Shown here piece by piece: positions 4,609 through 10,963 of a stretch of DNA of 13,649 nucleotides (its first letter is position 1; each line of letters opens with the position of its first letter). The position numbers were made by a program, and so were the translations under genes. The DNA is taken from the NCBI GenBank assembly GCA_001824745.1, contig MHSZ01000027.1, forward strand, positions 26,738-40,386, written 5' to 3'. The notes below the pieces were generated by a model. The model had not been told where the DNA came from and searched no databases. It saw only the letters and a list, made by a program, of their open reading frames with translations. The stretch comes from Candidatus Terrybacteria bacterium RIFCSPLOWO2_01_FULL_58_14. GTDB lineage: Bacteria > Patescibacteriota > Minisyncoccia > Terrybacterales > 2-01-FULL-58-14.

Positions 4609-6033
4609 GTGTGTGGAGTCGCCGGGTTCAAGGGATCTGACGAGAAAGCCGCTCTCAAGGTGGCAGCGATTTTGGCCGAAGAACAGAACCGCGGCCAAGG
4701 ATCAGCGGGCATCGCCATACATCTATGTGGCGGAGGCGATGAGATCGACGTCATCACGAAACGCGGAACTGTCCAGGACCTCCGGATGCGCTACGACCTG
4801 CGCGATTACCCGGGAAAAACTGCCGTCGGTGTGAACCGCTATGCGACGTCGGGCAGCACGCGGTTCGACATGCCCCCGCTGCGGGGAGAAATCGACGGAC
4901 AGTGGATGGCGTTCGGCGTCAACGGGGATACCGTCAACATCGACGGCAAGCCGTGGCAGCAGTACCGAACATCGCTCGAGGCCGTATATCATGCGCGCTC
5001 CGATACCGAGGTGCTCCTCCATCTCCTTGCACAAACAGAAGGCAAGGATCCAGTCGAGCGGATGTGCCGGGCGTTTCCCCGCGTGGAGGGTGCGTTCAGC
5101 GTTGTCGCGGTACTGGGCGATGGGCGGATGGTATTACTGCGCGATCGGTGGGGCTTTCGTCCCTTGTGGATCGGACGCAGTGAACACGGTGTGGCGGTTG
5201 CCTCGGAGGACGCAGCGCTGCGGGGGTACCAGGATCTGCGGGAAGTCCTGCCGGGTGAAATCATCGTCATTGAAACCGACCTGACGATCGCCGCTTGGCA
5301 GTACTGTCCGCCAGCCGAACGGCTTCACGTCTGCTCATTTGAAAGCGTATACCTCAAAAAGTCCGGCAGCCGCGGCGTCAACCGTTTCCGCAGCGCCTGC
5401 GGAGAAAAGCTCGCCGCCGAACTCATCGCCTCCAGGATGGCCGAGACGATCAGCAACCACATCGTGGTACCGGTTCTCGATTCCGGACGAGACGCAGCAC
5501 TGGCGTTTGCCTATGCCCTGGGTCTGCGCGTAGTCGCCGGCATCAACCGTTCACGGCTATCGCATGAGATGCGGGCGTTTATGGCAGAGAATCACGATGC
5601 TCGAGTCGCGATCGCCGAGCTCAAACACGTTTGCGACCCGGAGGTTCTGACCGGTCAGGACGTCATTCTCGTCGAGGACTCGTTGCTCCGCGGCGATACC
5701 CTCAGTTCGATCATCCCGGTCGTGCGACGCTATGCCAGGACGGTACGGGTCGCCATTGCCTCGCCGCCCGTAACAGGCCCGTGCTATTACGGCATCGCGA
5801 CACCCACGCGAAACGAACTGTACGCATCCTGCCACACGATAGAGGAAACGCGCCGTCATATCGGCGCCGATTCGCTCCACTACCTATCACTTGCGGGATA
5901 CCGATCGTGCTTCCGTCACCTCTCTATTGCGGGGTATCTTGAGGAACTTACTCCCGATCAGCACGTCTGCGATGCATGCATGTCCGGTAACTACCCGCCG
6001 TTCGTTCCGCCGCGCCACTCTTTGCCGGAGTGA
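4609..6033 (+). CDS. purF: PurF-like glutamine amidotransferase/phosphoribosyltransferase, divergent
   Basis: Amidophosphoribosyltransferase makes phosphoribosylamine from PRPP and glutamine, the first step of purine synthesis. The 474-residue product shows both PurF domains. The N-terminal Ntn-glutaminase has Cys2 as nucleophile after Met removal, NRYATSGS with Arg77, VNGD with Asn105-Gly106, and SDTE with Asp132. The PRTase domain has VPVLDSGRDAA near 287 and the PRPP loop ILVEDSLLRGDT (353-364). The four cysteines expected for the B. subtilis-type 4Fe-4S cluster are present (Cys242, Cys392, Cys454, Cys457 in CDACMSGNYPP). Odd points: HRGQ is NRGQ, the flexible-loop motif NRYVGRTFI is not recognisable (312-325 reads INRSRLSHEMRAFM), and the PRPP loop has Asp363 where PurF has Thr. 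No other purine-pathway gene is nearby. It may be a true PurF or a relative with another acceptor; family membership is secure, substrate is not. Confidence 0.85.
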   Translation: MCGVAGFKGSDEKAALKVAAILAEEQNRGQGSAGIAIHLCGGGDEIDVITKRGTVQDLRMRYDLRDYPGKTAVGVNRYATSGSTRFDMPPLRGEIDGQWMAFGVNGDTVNIDGKPWQQYRTSLEAVYHARSDTEVLLHLLAQTEGKDPVERMCRAFPRVEGAFSVVAVLGDGRMVLLRDRWGFRPLWIGRSEHGVAVASEDAALRGYQDLREVLPGEIIVIETDLTIAAWQYCPPAERLHVCSFESVYLKKSGSRGVNRFRSACGEKLAAELIASRMAETISNHIVVPVLDSGRDAALAFAYALGLRVVAGINRSRLSHEMRAFMAENHDARVAIAELKHVCDPEVLTGQDVILVEDSLLRGDTLSSIIPVVRRYARTVRVAIASPPVTGPCYYGIATPTRNELYASCHTIEETRRHIGADSLHYLSLAGYRSCFRHLSIAGYLEELTPDQHVCDACMSGNYPPFVPPRHSLPE

Positions 6034-6159
6034 GAACCACCCCTCGACGTGGCTCGGGGCGAGAATAGCCGTCCTGCTTCTGAAAGCTCAGCCAGCCGCC
6101 CACTCGGCAAAACTCGTGGTGAGCCCTTCGACAAGCTCAGGACAAGCGAAGTCGAACCA
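6034..6159. repeat. Dispersed palindromic repeat, copy 1
   Basis: The element begins GAACCACCCCTCGACG directly after the PurF-like stop codon, contains GGCTCGGGGCGAGAATAGC, then about 35 unmatched bases, then AACTCGTGGTGAGCC (6111-6125), CCTTCGACAAGCTCAGG, and ends GTCGAACCA. Copy 2 at 12609-12720 shares the first block (about 33 of 36 bases from 6040 and 12609) and the AACTCGTGGTGAGCC block, in the same order and at similar spacing (71 and 76 bases). The internal palindromes resemble REP-type intergenic repeats. Confidence 0.8.
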
Positions 6160-6170
6160 TAACAACTATA

Positions 6171-6199
6171 GAGGCCTTGACACCAAGGCCTCCTTTTTT
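6171..6199 (+). terminator. Intrinsic terminator of the PurF-like gene
   Basis: GAGGCCTTG (6171-6179) and CAAGGCCTC (6184-6192) form a perfect 9-bp stem with an ACAC loop, followed by C and six T residues. This is a textbook rho-independent terminator. Confidence 0.93.
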
Positions 6200-6219
6200 A
6201 TAAGACGCACCTCTTACTA

Positions 6220-6250
6220 TTGAGAAAGATGTGTTATTGCTTTTTCTCAA
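6220..6250. promoter_or_regulatory. Possible operator overlapping the next promoter
   Basis: TTGAGAAA (6220-6227) and TTTCTCAA (6243-6250) form an 8-bp inverted repeat with a 15-nt gap. The right arm lies inside the spacer between the -35 and -10 boxes of the promoter at 6237-6264. The position suits a dimeric repressor. Confidence 0.35.
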
Positions 6251-6264
6251 GAATGTGATATAAA
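6237..6264 (+). promoter_or_regulatory. Extended -10 promoter of the cysteine-rich protein gene
   Basis: TTGCTT (6237-6242), a 16-bp spacer and TATAAA (6259-6264), with an extended -10 TGA immediately before it. The surrounding decamer TGTGATATAA recurs in the promoter of the Nudix gene at 12162-12169. It follows the terminator at 6171-6199, so the downstream gene needs its own promoter. Confidence 0.65.
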
Positions 6265-6306
6265 GATAAAACCGTACGCTCATTTCCAACTCACAGGAGG
6301 CCCCTC

Positions 6307-7308
6307 GTGCCGACACCCAGAGTGCGGCTCAATGAGGCCGCACTGAAAAAACAGATCGCATTGCTGCAACGAATCGGCATACCCTCTGATCACGAAGACG
6401 AAGTGCCGATTGCGCTTTCGCCATCCGTAATGGGAATGCTCAACCTCGTGACCGTTGCGATCAACCATCAGACGACGCCGGTCCATGGCGTTGCCCTGAC
6501 GGGAACGATCTTCGGCCGCGAGCGCCGTGGGTGGGACTATCTCCGCGAGAGTTTTCTCGCCGCAGCGCGTCACGATGCCAGTATCGTTTCTCCCAGCAGG
6601 CTTGCAGAATTCACCATCGCCCAACTCAACTCGATACTCAAGGGAAGCCCTATCAAGCGTCCGAAAGAACGCGTAGAGCTCCTCCACGATATCGGCACGA
6701 AGATGTGCGAAGCGGGATGGGAAGACATCGATGCGCTCTATCGGGGCGCGCAACGCGCACTCTTGCGCAAAGACGGATCCGGCATTCTCCAACAACTCGC
6801 TGCGTTCCGCGCCTACGCCGATCCTTTGCGCAAAAAGTCCAACTACTTTTGCGCGATCATGCAGAACCAGGGGCTTTGGCGTTTCCGCGACCCAGGAAAT
6901 CTCGGTCCGCCGGTGAACTATCACGAATCGCGGCTGCTCGCGCGTCTCGGCATCCTCCGCATCGCCGACCCAGAGCTTCACGAAAAGCTTCGGCGCGGGT
7001 GGGAAGTCACTGAAGAAGAGGACTTCGCGCTCCGCAAAGCCGCGTATCGCGCGATCGTGCGCGTCGCAAAGGCCCTCAACGTGAGCCCATCAGCGATGCA
7101 CTACCTTGACTGGAACTTCGCGCGAAACTGTTGCACGAGAAGCAATCCGCACTGCACGGGCTGCGATGCGTCGTGTGTGTTGCCGACTCGATACCGCATC
7201 GGCGAACACGAAAATCCACGATGCGTATTCAGCGACATCTGCCCAAGCCGCGATCTTCCGGAGGGCGAGCGCCTACTCGACCCCTTCTCGGAAACGATCT
7301 GGCACTGA
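6307..7308 (+). CDS. Cysteine-rich protein, possibly HhH-GPD glycosylase superfamily; function unassigned
   Basis: I do not recognise a characterised family with confidence. The 333-residue soluble protein starts at a GTG with AGGAGG six bases upstream. Its C-terminal third holds a cysteine cluster (Cys275, 276, 283, 286, 290, 306, 312); Cys276-x6-Cys283-x2-Cys286 matches the first part of the 4Fe-4S signature of endonuclease III/MutY (C-x6-C-x2-C-x5-C), but the next spacing is x3. Upstream, VNYHESRLLARLG (203-215) resembles the VDTHVxRVLxRLG segment that carries the catalytic aspartate in HhH-GPD glycosylases, with Asn204 in its place. No obvious LPGVG hairpin is visible. It could therefore be a base-cleaving or nucleic-acid-binding Fe-S or zinc protein. 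It is a single-gene unit, with its own promoter and terminator, between the PurF-like and HAD genes. Confidence 0.8.
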   Translation: MPTPRVRLNEAALKKQIALLQRIGIPSDHEDEVPIALSPSVMGMLNLVTVAINHQTTPVHGVALTGTIFGRERRGWDYLRESFLAAARHDASIVSPSRLAEFTIAQLNSILKGSPIKRPKERVELLHDIGTKMCEAGWEDIDALYRGAQRALLRKDGSGILQQLAAFRAYADPLRKKSNYFCAIMQNQGLWRFRDPGNLGPPVNYHESRLLARLGILRIADPELHEKLRRGWEVTEEEDFALRKAAYRAIVRVAKALNVSPSAMHYLDWNFARNCCTRSNPHCTGCDASCVLPTRYRIGEHENPRCVFSDICPSRDLPEGERLLDPFSETIWH

Positions 7309-7316
7309 TATGAAAC

Positions 7317-7349
7317 GGGGGCCGCAACAGCTGCGGTCCTCTTCTTTTT
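7317..7349 (+). terminator. Intrinsic terminator after the cysteine-rich protein gene
   Basis: GGGGGCCGCA (7317-7326) pairs with TGCGGTCCTC (7332-7341) over ten positions including two G-U pairs, with a 5-nt loop, followed by TTCTTTTT. Confidence 0.88.
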
Positions 7350-7350
7350 C

Positions 7351-7379
7351 TAGACAAAAGAGCCCCCTCGTGATTTTAT
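7351..7379 (+). promoter_or_regulatory. Promoter of the HAD/cytidine deaminase operon
   Basis: TAGACA (7351-7356), a 17-bp spacer and TTTTAT (7374-7379), with an extended -10 TGA just before the -10 box. It begins two bases after the T-run of the preceding terminator and about 37 nt before the HAD start. Confidence 0.55.
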
Positions 7380-7415
7380 GTCTCCAGATCGCTGAAAAAC
7401 CGAGAGGACAGGAGG

Positions 7416-8186
7416 ATGCGAAAGCGCTTCATCTTTGATCTGGACGGCACGCTCGTGCCAACGCAGCTCGTATATTCCCAAGCGATCGGCGAATTTCAGC
7501 TTGTGATGCTGCACGCGCTCGGACGCTATGCGCCGCACATCAAAGACATCGGCAACCAGTTCGACGCCATTGATGCGGCCATGGTGAAAATGGAGAACCC
7601 GCGTACCGGCCAGCCATACGGCTTCTCCGTGGATCGTTTCTCCGACGCGATGGTGCGATGCTACGAGAAACTCTGCACGGCACAGGACCGCACAAGTGAT
7701 CCCGCCGTCATTGCAGAGGTTCAAAGAATTGCCCACCGGGTCATAGAGCCGTCGGCATACCAAGAAGTCGGCCTCGTCAGCGGAGCCACACGGGTCTTAG
7801 ACACTCTGCAAAACCGTGGCGCCGACCTCGTGCTCCTCACAAAGCACGAAGATGCAACGTTCCAACAAGAAAAGATCGAGGCACTCGGCCTCACTCGCTG
7901 GTTTCCCGAGCCGCGTATTGTTTCGGAAAAAACCGTGCGCACGTTTGCCGAACTTGCCGGACCCAAAGACGCCTGGCTGAATTGGAGCATTGGCGACTCG
8001 ATCCCGTCAGACATCGAGCCTGCACTCCAGGCAGGCCTCAACGCCATCTTCATCCCCTCGCCGGACCGCTGGACATTCGAGCGCCAGCGCGAATCGGAGC
8101 TTCTGCAACAGTGGGGCCAAGATCGCCTCGTCTGTATCCGCGACATCCGAGAGCTCCTCCAGCAAAAGGAATGCTGCCGGCCATGA
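7416..8186 (+). CDS. HAD-superfamily hydrolase
   Basis: The 256-residue protein has the four HAD motifs: DLDGT with nucleophile Asp8 and Asp10, the motif II threonine in LLTKHED (Thr142), a likely motif III lysine in SEKT (Lys172), and motif IV GDSIPSDIEPALQAG with Asp194 and Asp199. These predict a Mg-dependent phosphatase or phosphoglycolate-phosphatase-like enzyme with a helical cap at about 15-115. The substrate is unknown. The start at 7416 is preceded by GAGAGGA at suitable spacing, while an AGGAGG abuts the ATG too closely to serve. Its stop codon overlaps the next start as ATGA, so the two are translationally coupled. With cytidine deaminase as partner, a nucleotidase role in pyrimidine salvage is plausible but not shown. 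Confidence 0.88.
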   Translation: MRKRFIFDLDGTLVPTQLVYSQAIGEFQLVMLHALGRYAPHIKDIGNQFDAIDAAMVKMENPRTGQPYGFSVDRFSDAMVRCYEKLCTAQDRTSDPAVIAEVQRIAHRVIEPSAYQEVGLVSGATRVLDTLQNRGADLVLLTKHEDATFQQEKIEALGLTRWFPEPRIVSEKTVRTFAELAGPKDAWLNWSIGDSIPSDIEPALQAGLNAIFIPSPDRWTFERQRESELLQQWGQDRLVCIRDIRELLQQKECCRP

Positions 8187-8671
8187 AGCTGAACCACAAA
8201 ACGATCCGCTGGCAAACGGGGTCATACGAGGAACTTCCTAACGACCTCCGCGAACTTGTCGATATGGCTCGCCACATGCGCGAGCAGGCATACGCACCGT
8301 ATTCGCACTATCACGTCGGTGCCGCGGTGCGGGGTCTATCGGGAAAAATCTACGGAGGCGCAAACGTCGAGGCCGTCATCTATACCGGCACGACCCATGC
8401 CGAACAGCAGGCGTGTAACACTATGGCCCTCGACTCTGCCGTTCCAAAAAACCAACGCTGTTTCACGGCACTCGCTTGTGTGGCGAAACACGGCGGAATC
8501 CCCTGCGGTTTCTGTCTCCAATTCGCACTTGAATTCTGCGCTGATCGCAACTCCCTCATCGTCGGCGTGGACGTCGACACCGGAAAGGTGACGATCGCAT
8601 CCGTCGAGAACTTCTGCCCGCTTAGCGTCTTCGACCGCGACTCACTCGCCGAAACTTCCGGCCCCGCCTAA
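8183..8671 (+). CDS. Cytidine deaminase family protein
   Basis: The 162-residue protein carries the zinc-deaminase signature: THAEQQA with His72 as zinc ligand and Glu74 as proton shuttle, and PCGFCLQ with Cys108 and Cys111 as the other ligands. YAPYSHYHVGAA (37-48) and the substrate-binding NVE (61-63) are typical of cytidine deaminase. The first ligand is His instead of the Cys usual in short tetrameric enzymes, and the usual CRQ is CLQ, so the enzyme is somewhat divergent. It would convert cytidine or deoxycytidine to the uridine form. It overlaps the HAD gene by four bases (ATGA) and is followed by a terminator whose loop contains its own stop codon. A blasticidin-S-deaminase-like activity is an alternative within the same superfamily. 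Confidence 0.87.
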   Translation: MKLNHKTIRWQTGSYEELPNDLRELVDMARHMREQAYAPYSHYHVGAAVRGLSGKIYGGANVEAVIYTGTTHAEQQACNTMALDSAVPKNQRCFTALACVAKHGGIPCGFCLQFALEFCADRNSLIVGVDVDTGKVTIASVENFCPLSVFDRDSLAETSGPA

Positions 8672-8687
8672 CTGGCGGGGTTTCCTT
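8662..8687 (+). terminator. Intrinsic terminator overlapping the deaminase stop codon
   Basis: CCCCGCC (8662-8668) and GGCGGGG (8674-8680) form a perfect 7-bp stem with a 5-nt loop that begins with the TAA stop at 8669-8671. TTTCCTT follows. A terminating ribosome would sit on the hairpin. Confidence 0.8.
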
Positions 8688-8696
8688 ATGAGAAAA

Positions 8697-8705
8697 TGCT
8701 ACAAT
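8697..8705 (+). promoter_or_regulatory. Extended -10 promoter of the glycosyltransferase cluster
   Basis: TGCTACAAT is a near-consensus extended -10 element (TGnTATAAT). No good -35 box lies 17 bp upstream, which extended -10 promoters can do without. It follows a terminator and precedes three closely spaced glycosyltransferase genes. Confidence 0.55.
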
Positions 8706-8760
8706 ATCAGTAAGCGTCATTGCGCACGCCGTTTTCGTTTCTCCTGCAAGAATTCTACCC

Positions 8761-9834
8761 ATGCGCATTGCCCAAATCGCGCCCTTGTGGGTTCCGGTGC
8801 CGCCTCGCACGCATGGCGGTACCGAACTCGTGGTCTCGCTCCTCACCGAAGAACTCGTGCGACGCGGAAACGAGGTGACACTCTTTGCCTCTGGCGACTC
8901 CCAGACCTCGGGAAAACTAGTTTCGACGTGTGCCCGGGCGATTTGGCGCGACCCTACCCTAAAAGATCCGCACGCCTGCATCATGTCGCTTTTAGGACGG
9001 GTCATCACGCATGCCAACGACTTCGATATCATTCACAGCCACACGGGTTTTTATTTCACCCCGTTCGCCCAACATATCCCCACCCCGGTCGTCCAAACAC
9101 TCCACCGCCCCATTTACCCGGAAACTCACCGCCTTTATCAGGAGGCAAAAAACGTGTCCTTCGTCGCAATCTCGCAAGATCAGGCCAAAAGCGCCACGCC
9201 TCTGCCCATTGCGAAAATGATCTATAACGGAATTGATATCGCCAAGTATCCTTTTGCTCCAGAATCACGGGGGTATCTCCTTTTCCTGTCGCGTATTGCG
9301 CCCGATAAAGGGGTCATTGAAGCAATCGAAGCTGCGCGCCTTGCAAAGAAAAAACTTATCATCGCAGGCAACATCATACGCAGAAAATTCACAGGCGATG
9401 ACGACTACGATTTCTTCGTCCGCCGCGTGAAACCGCGTATCGATGGAGAGCAAATCATCTACGCGGGCGAGGCGGACTTCGGGAAAAAGGTGGAGCTTAT
9501 GCGCGGTGCCGATGCCCTTCTCTTCCCCATAAGGCGCCGCGAACCCTTCGGTCTCGTCGTCCCCGAATCGTTCGCGTGCGGCACGCCCGTCATCGCCTTC
9601 ACAAGAGGATCAACTGCCGAACTCATCGAGGAGGGAAAAACGGGCTTTCTCGTCGGTTCCATCCGCGCGATGGCGCAAGCTGCGGAACGAGTCAAGGAGC
9701 TCGACCGAAGCGAGTGTCGCAAGGTCGCCGAAGAACGCTTTTCACATCTTCGCATGGCGGACGAGTATGAAACGCTCTACCGAGAAATTCTTGATCAACG
9801 ACTAACGGCAAACAACTCACGGCGCGCCCAATGA
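8761..9834 (+). CDS. Family 4 glycosyltransferase, copy 1
   Basis: The 357-residue protein has the GT-B fold of retaining GT4 enzymes, which transfer sugars from nucleotide-sugar donors. The N-terminal domain has the donor-loop GG (19-20) and DFDIIHSH (87-94). The C-terminal domain begins after YNGID (155-159), shows SRIAPDKG (177-184), and carries the E-x7-E donor motif EPFGLVVPE (Glu261 and Glu269) followed by CGTPVIAF and RGSTAELI. No membrane segment is present, so it is probably a cytoplasmic or peripheral enzyme of cell-surface polysaccharide or glycolipid synthesis. It has no Shine-Dalgarno sequence. It heads a run of three related genes, 40 nt before the next. Donor and acceptor cannot be inferred. 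Confidence 0.92.
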   Translation: MRIAQIAPLWVPVPPRTHGGTELVVSLLTEELVRRGNEVTLFASGDSQTSGKLVSTCARAIWRDPTLKDPHACIMSLLGRVITHANDFDIIHSHTGFYFTPFAQHIPTPVVQTLHRPIYPETHRLYQEAKNVSFVAISQDQAKSATPLPIAKMIYNGIDIAKYPFAPESRGYLLFLSRIAPDKGVIEAIEAARLAKKKLIIAGNIIRRKFTGDDDYDFFVRRVKPRIDGEQIIYAGEADFGKKVELMRGADALLFPIRRREPFGLVVPESFACGTPVIAFTRGSTAELIEEGKTGFLVGSIRAMAQAAERVKELDRSECRKVAEERFSHLRMADEYETLYREILDQRLTANNSRRAQ

Positions 9835-9840
9835 TTAGCC

Positions 9841-9869
9841 CTGTAGATTTTAGATCGGCAGCTGTAGAT
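9841..9869. repeat. Short direct repeat between glycosyltransferases 1 and 2
   Basis: CTGTAGAT occurs at 9841-9848 and 9862-9869, with a further TTTAGATC word between them, filling the 40-nt spacer. It is another example of a spacer made of one reiterated word. There is no Shine-Dalgarno sequence before the ATG at 9875. Confidence 0.5.
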
Positions 9870-9874
9870 CAACT

Positions 9875-10945
9875 ATGAAAAAACTTCGAATCGCTCATGT
9901 CGCACCGCTTTGGTTCACGATTCCGCCGAAAAAGTACGGCGGCATCGAACGCATCGTCGCGGAACTTGCAAACGGACAAGTTGCGCGAGGACACAAGGTC
10001 ACGCTCTTTGCCGCCGCGGGCTCCAAAACGCGGGCAAAACTTGTGACGGTGTACGACAAACCCCTCACCCAAGCCGGAATCCCCTGGCAGAATCCTTTGT
10101 GGAACCTCGAGAATCTCTCCGCCTGTTTTAAGCGCGCCGCCGACTTCGACATCATCCACTCGCACCTCGACCTCTGGACGCTCTTTTTCCAAGAACAAAC
10201 CGCAACGCCGGTTGTCCATACGTTCCACAATCAACTGTACCGCACCGCACATGGCCTCGACGACCGGCTCGAACTCTTTTCCGCGCATCGGCGTACTACC
10301 AATGGCGTTTTCATCAGCCAAGCCGAAAGAAAAAAAGCAAAAGTGCATTTCCTAAAAAACTGGGTGATTTATAACGGCGTCCCGCTCGACCACTTCCGCT
10401 TCAGGGCGAATCCCCACGATTACTTCGTCTGGATTGCGCGGGTGAATAAGCACAAGGGTGTGGAGAATGCGATTGCCGCAGCGAAACGCGCCGGAGTGAA
10501 ACTTCTGTTGGCGGGAAGGATCGATCCGGTGCAGCGCGATTACTTCCGCAAGGTCATCAAGCCCAAGCTCACGAGGAACATCCGCTACGTCGGCGAGCTC
10601 TCCGAACGAGAATTACCCGCTCTTTACGGCGGTGCTCGCGCATTGCTCTATCCGATCGAATGGGAAGAACCGTTCGGTCTCGTGATGGCGGAAGCAATGG
10701 CGTGCGGCACACCCGTCATCGCGTATCCGCGGGGATCCGTTCCCGAACTCGTGAAGCACGGAAAGACGGGCTTCCTCGCGCATTCGATCGCCGGTCTCGT
10801 GCGCGCGATGCGGCGCGTGGATGAAATTGATCGGCGGGCTTGCCGTGTATGGGTAGAGAAAAAATTCAGTGTCGATGGCATGGTGGAGAACTACGAAAAA
10901 CTCTACCATCGCATACTGGCGAATACGAACATACGAAAAAAGTGA
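9875..10945 (+). CDS. Family 4 glycosyltransferase, copy 2
   Basis: The 356-residue protein is a close paralogue of copy 1: RIAHVAPLWFTIPP, the YGGIE donor loop (21-25), FDIIHSH (91-97), YNGVPLDHF (166-174), WIARVNKHKG (186-195) and the E-x7-E motif EEPFGLVMAE with Glu265 and Glu273, then CGTPVIAYPRGSVPELV. It is expected to be a retaining transferase using a nucleotide-sugar donor. The start has no Shine-Dalgarno sequence and probably depends on the polycistronic message. The last few codons (NTNIRKK) are encoded by the ATACGAA word repeat that continues into the spacer. It is 18 nt upstream of copy 3. Confidence 0.92.
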   Translation: MKKLRIAHVAPLWFTIPPKKYGGIERIVAELANGQVARGHKVTLFAAAGSKTRAKLVTVYDKPLTQAGIPWQNPLWNLENLSACFKRAADFDIIHSHLDLWTLFFQEQTATPVVHTFHNQLYRTAHGLDDRLELFSAHRRTTNGVFISQAERKKAKVHFLKNWVIYNGVPLDHFRFRANPHDYFVWIARVNKHKGVENAIAAAKRAGVKLLLAGRIDPVQRDYFRKVIKPKLTRNIRYVGELSERELPALYGGARALLYPIEWEEPFGLVMAEAMACGTPVIAYPRGSVPELVKHGKTGFLAHSIAGLVRAMRRVDEIDRRACRVWVEKKFSVDGMVENYEKLYHRILANTNIRKK

Positions 10946-10960
10946 AATCACGATTCGTAT
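10923..10960. repeat. ATACGAA word repeat spanning the end of glycosyltransferase 2
   Basis: ATACGAA occurs at 10923-10929 and 10931-10937, and its complement TTCGTAT at 10954-10960, giving a 7-bp stem with a 16-nt loop. It covers the last codons and stop of the second glycosyltransferase and most of the 18-nt spacer. Confidence 0.5.
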
Positions 10961-10963
10961 AGT

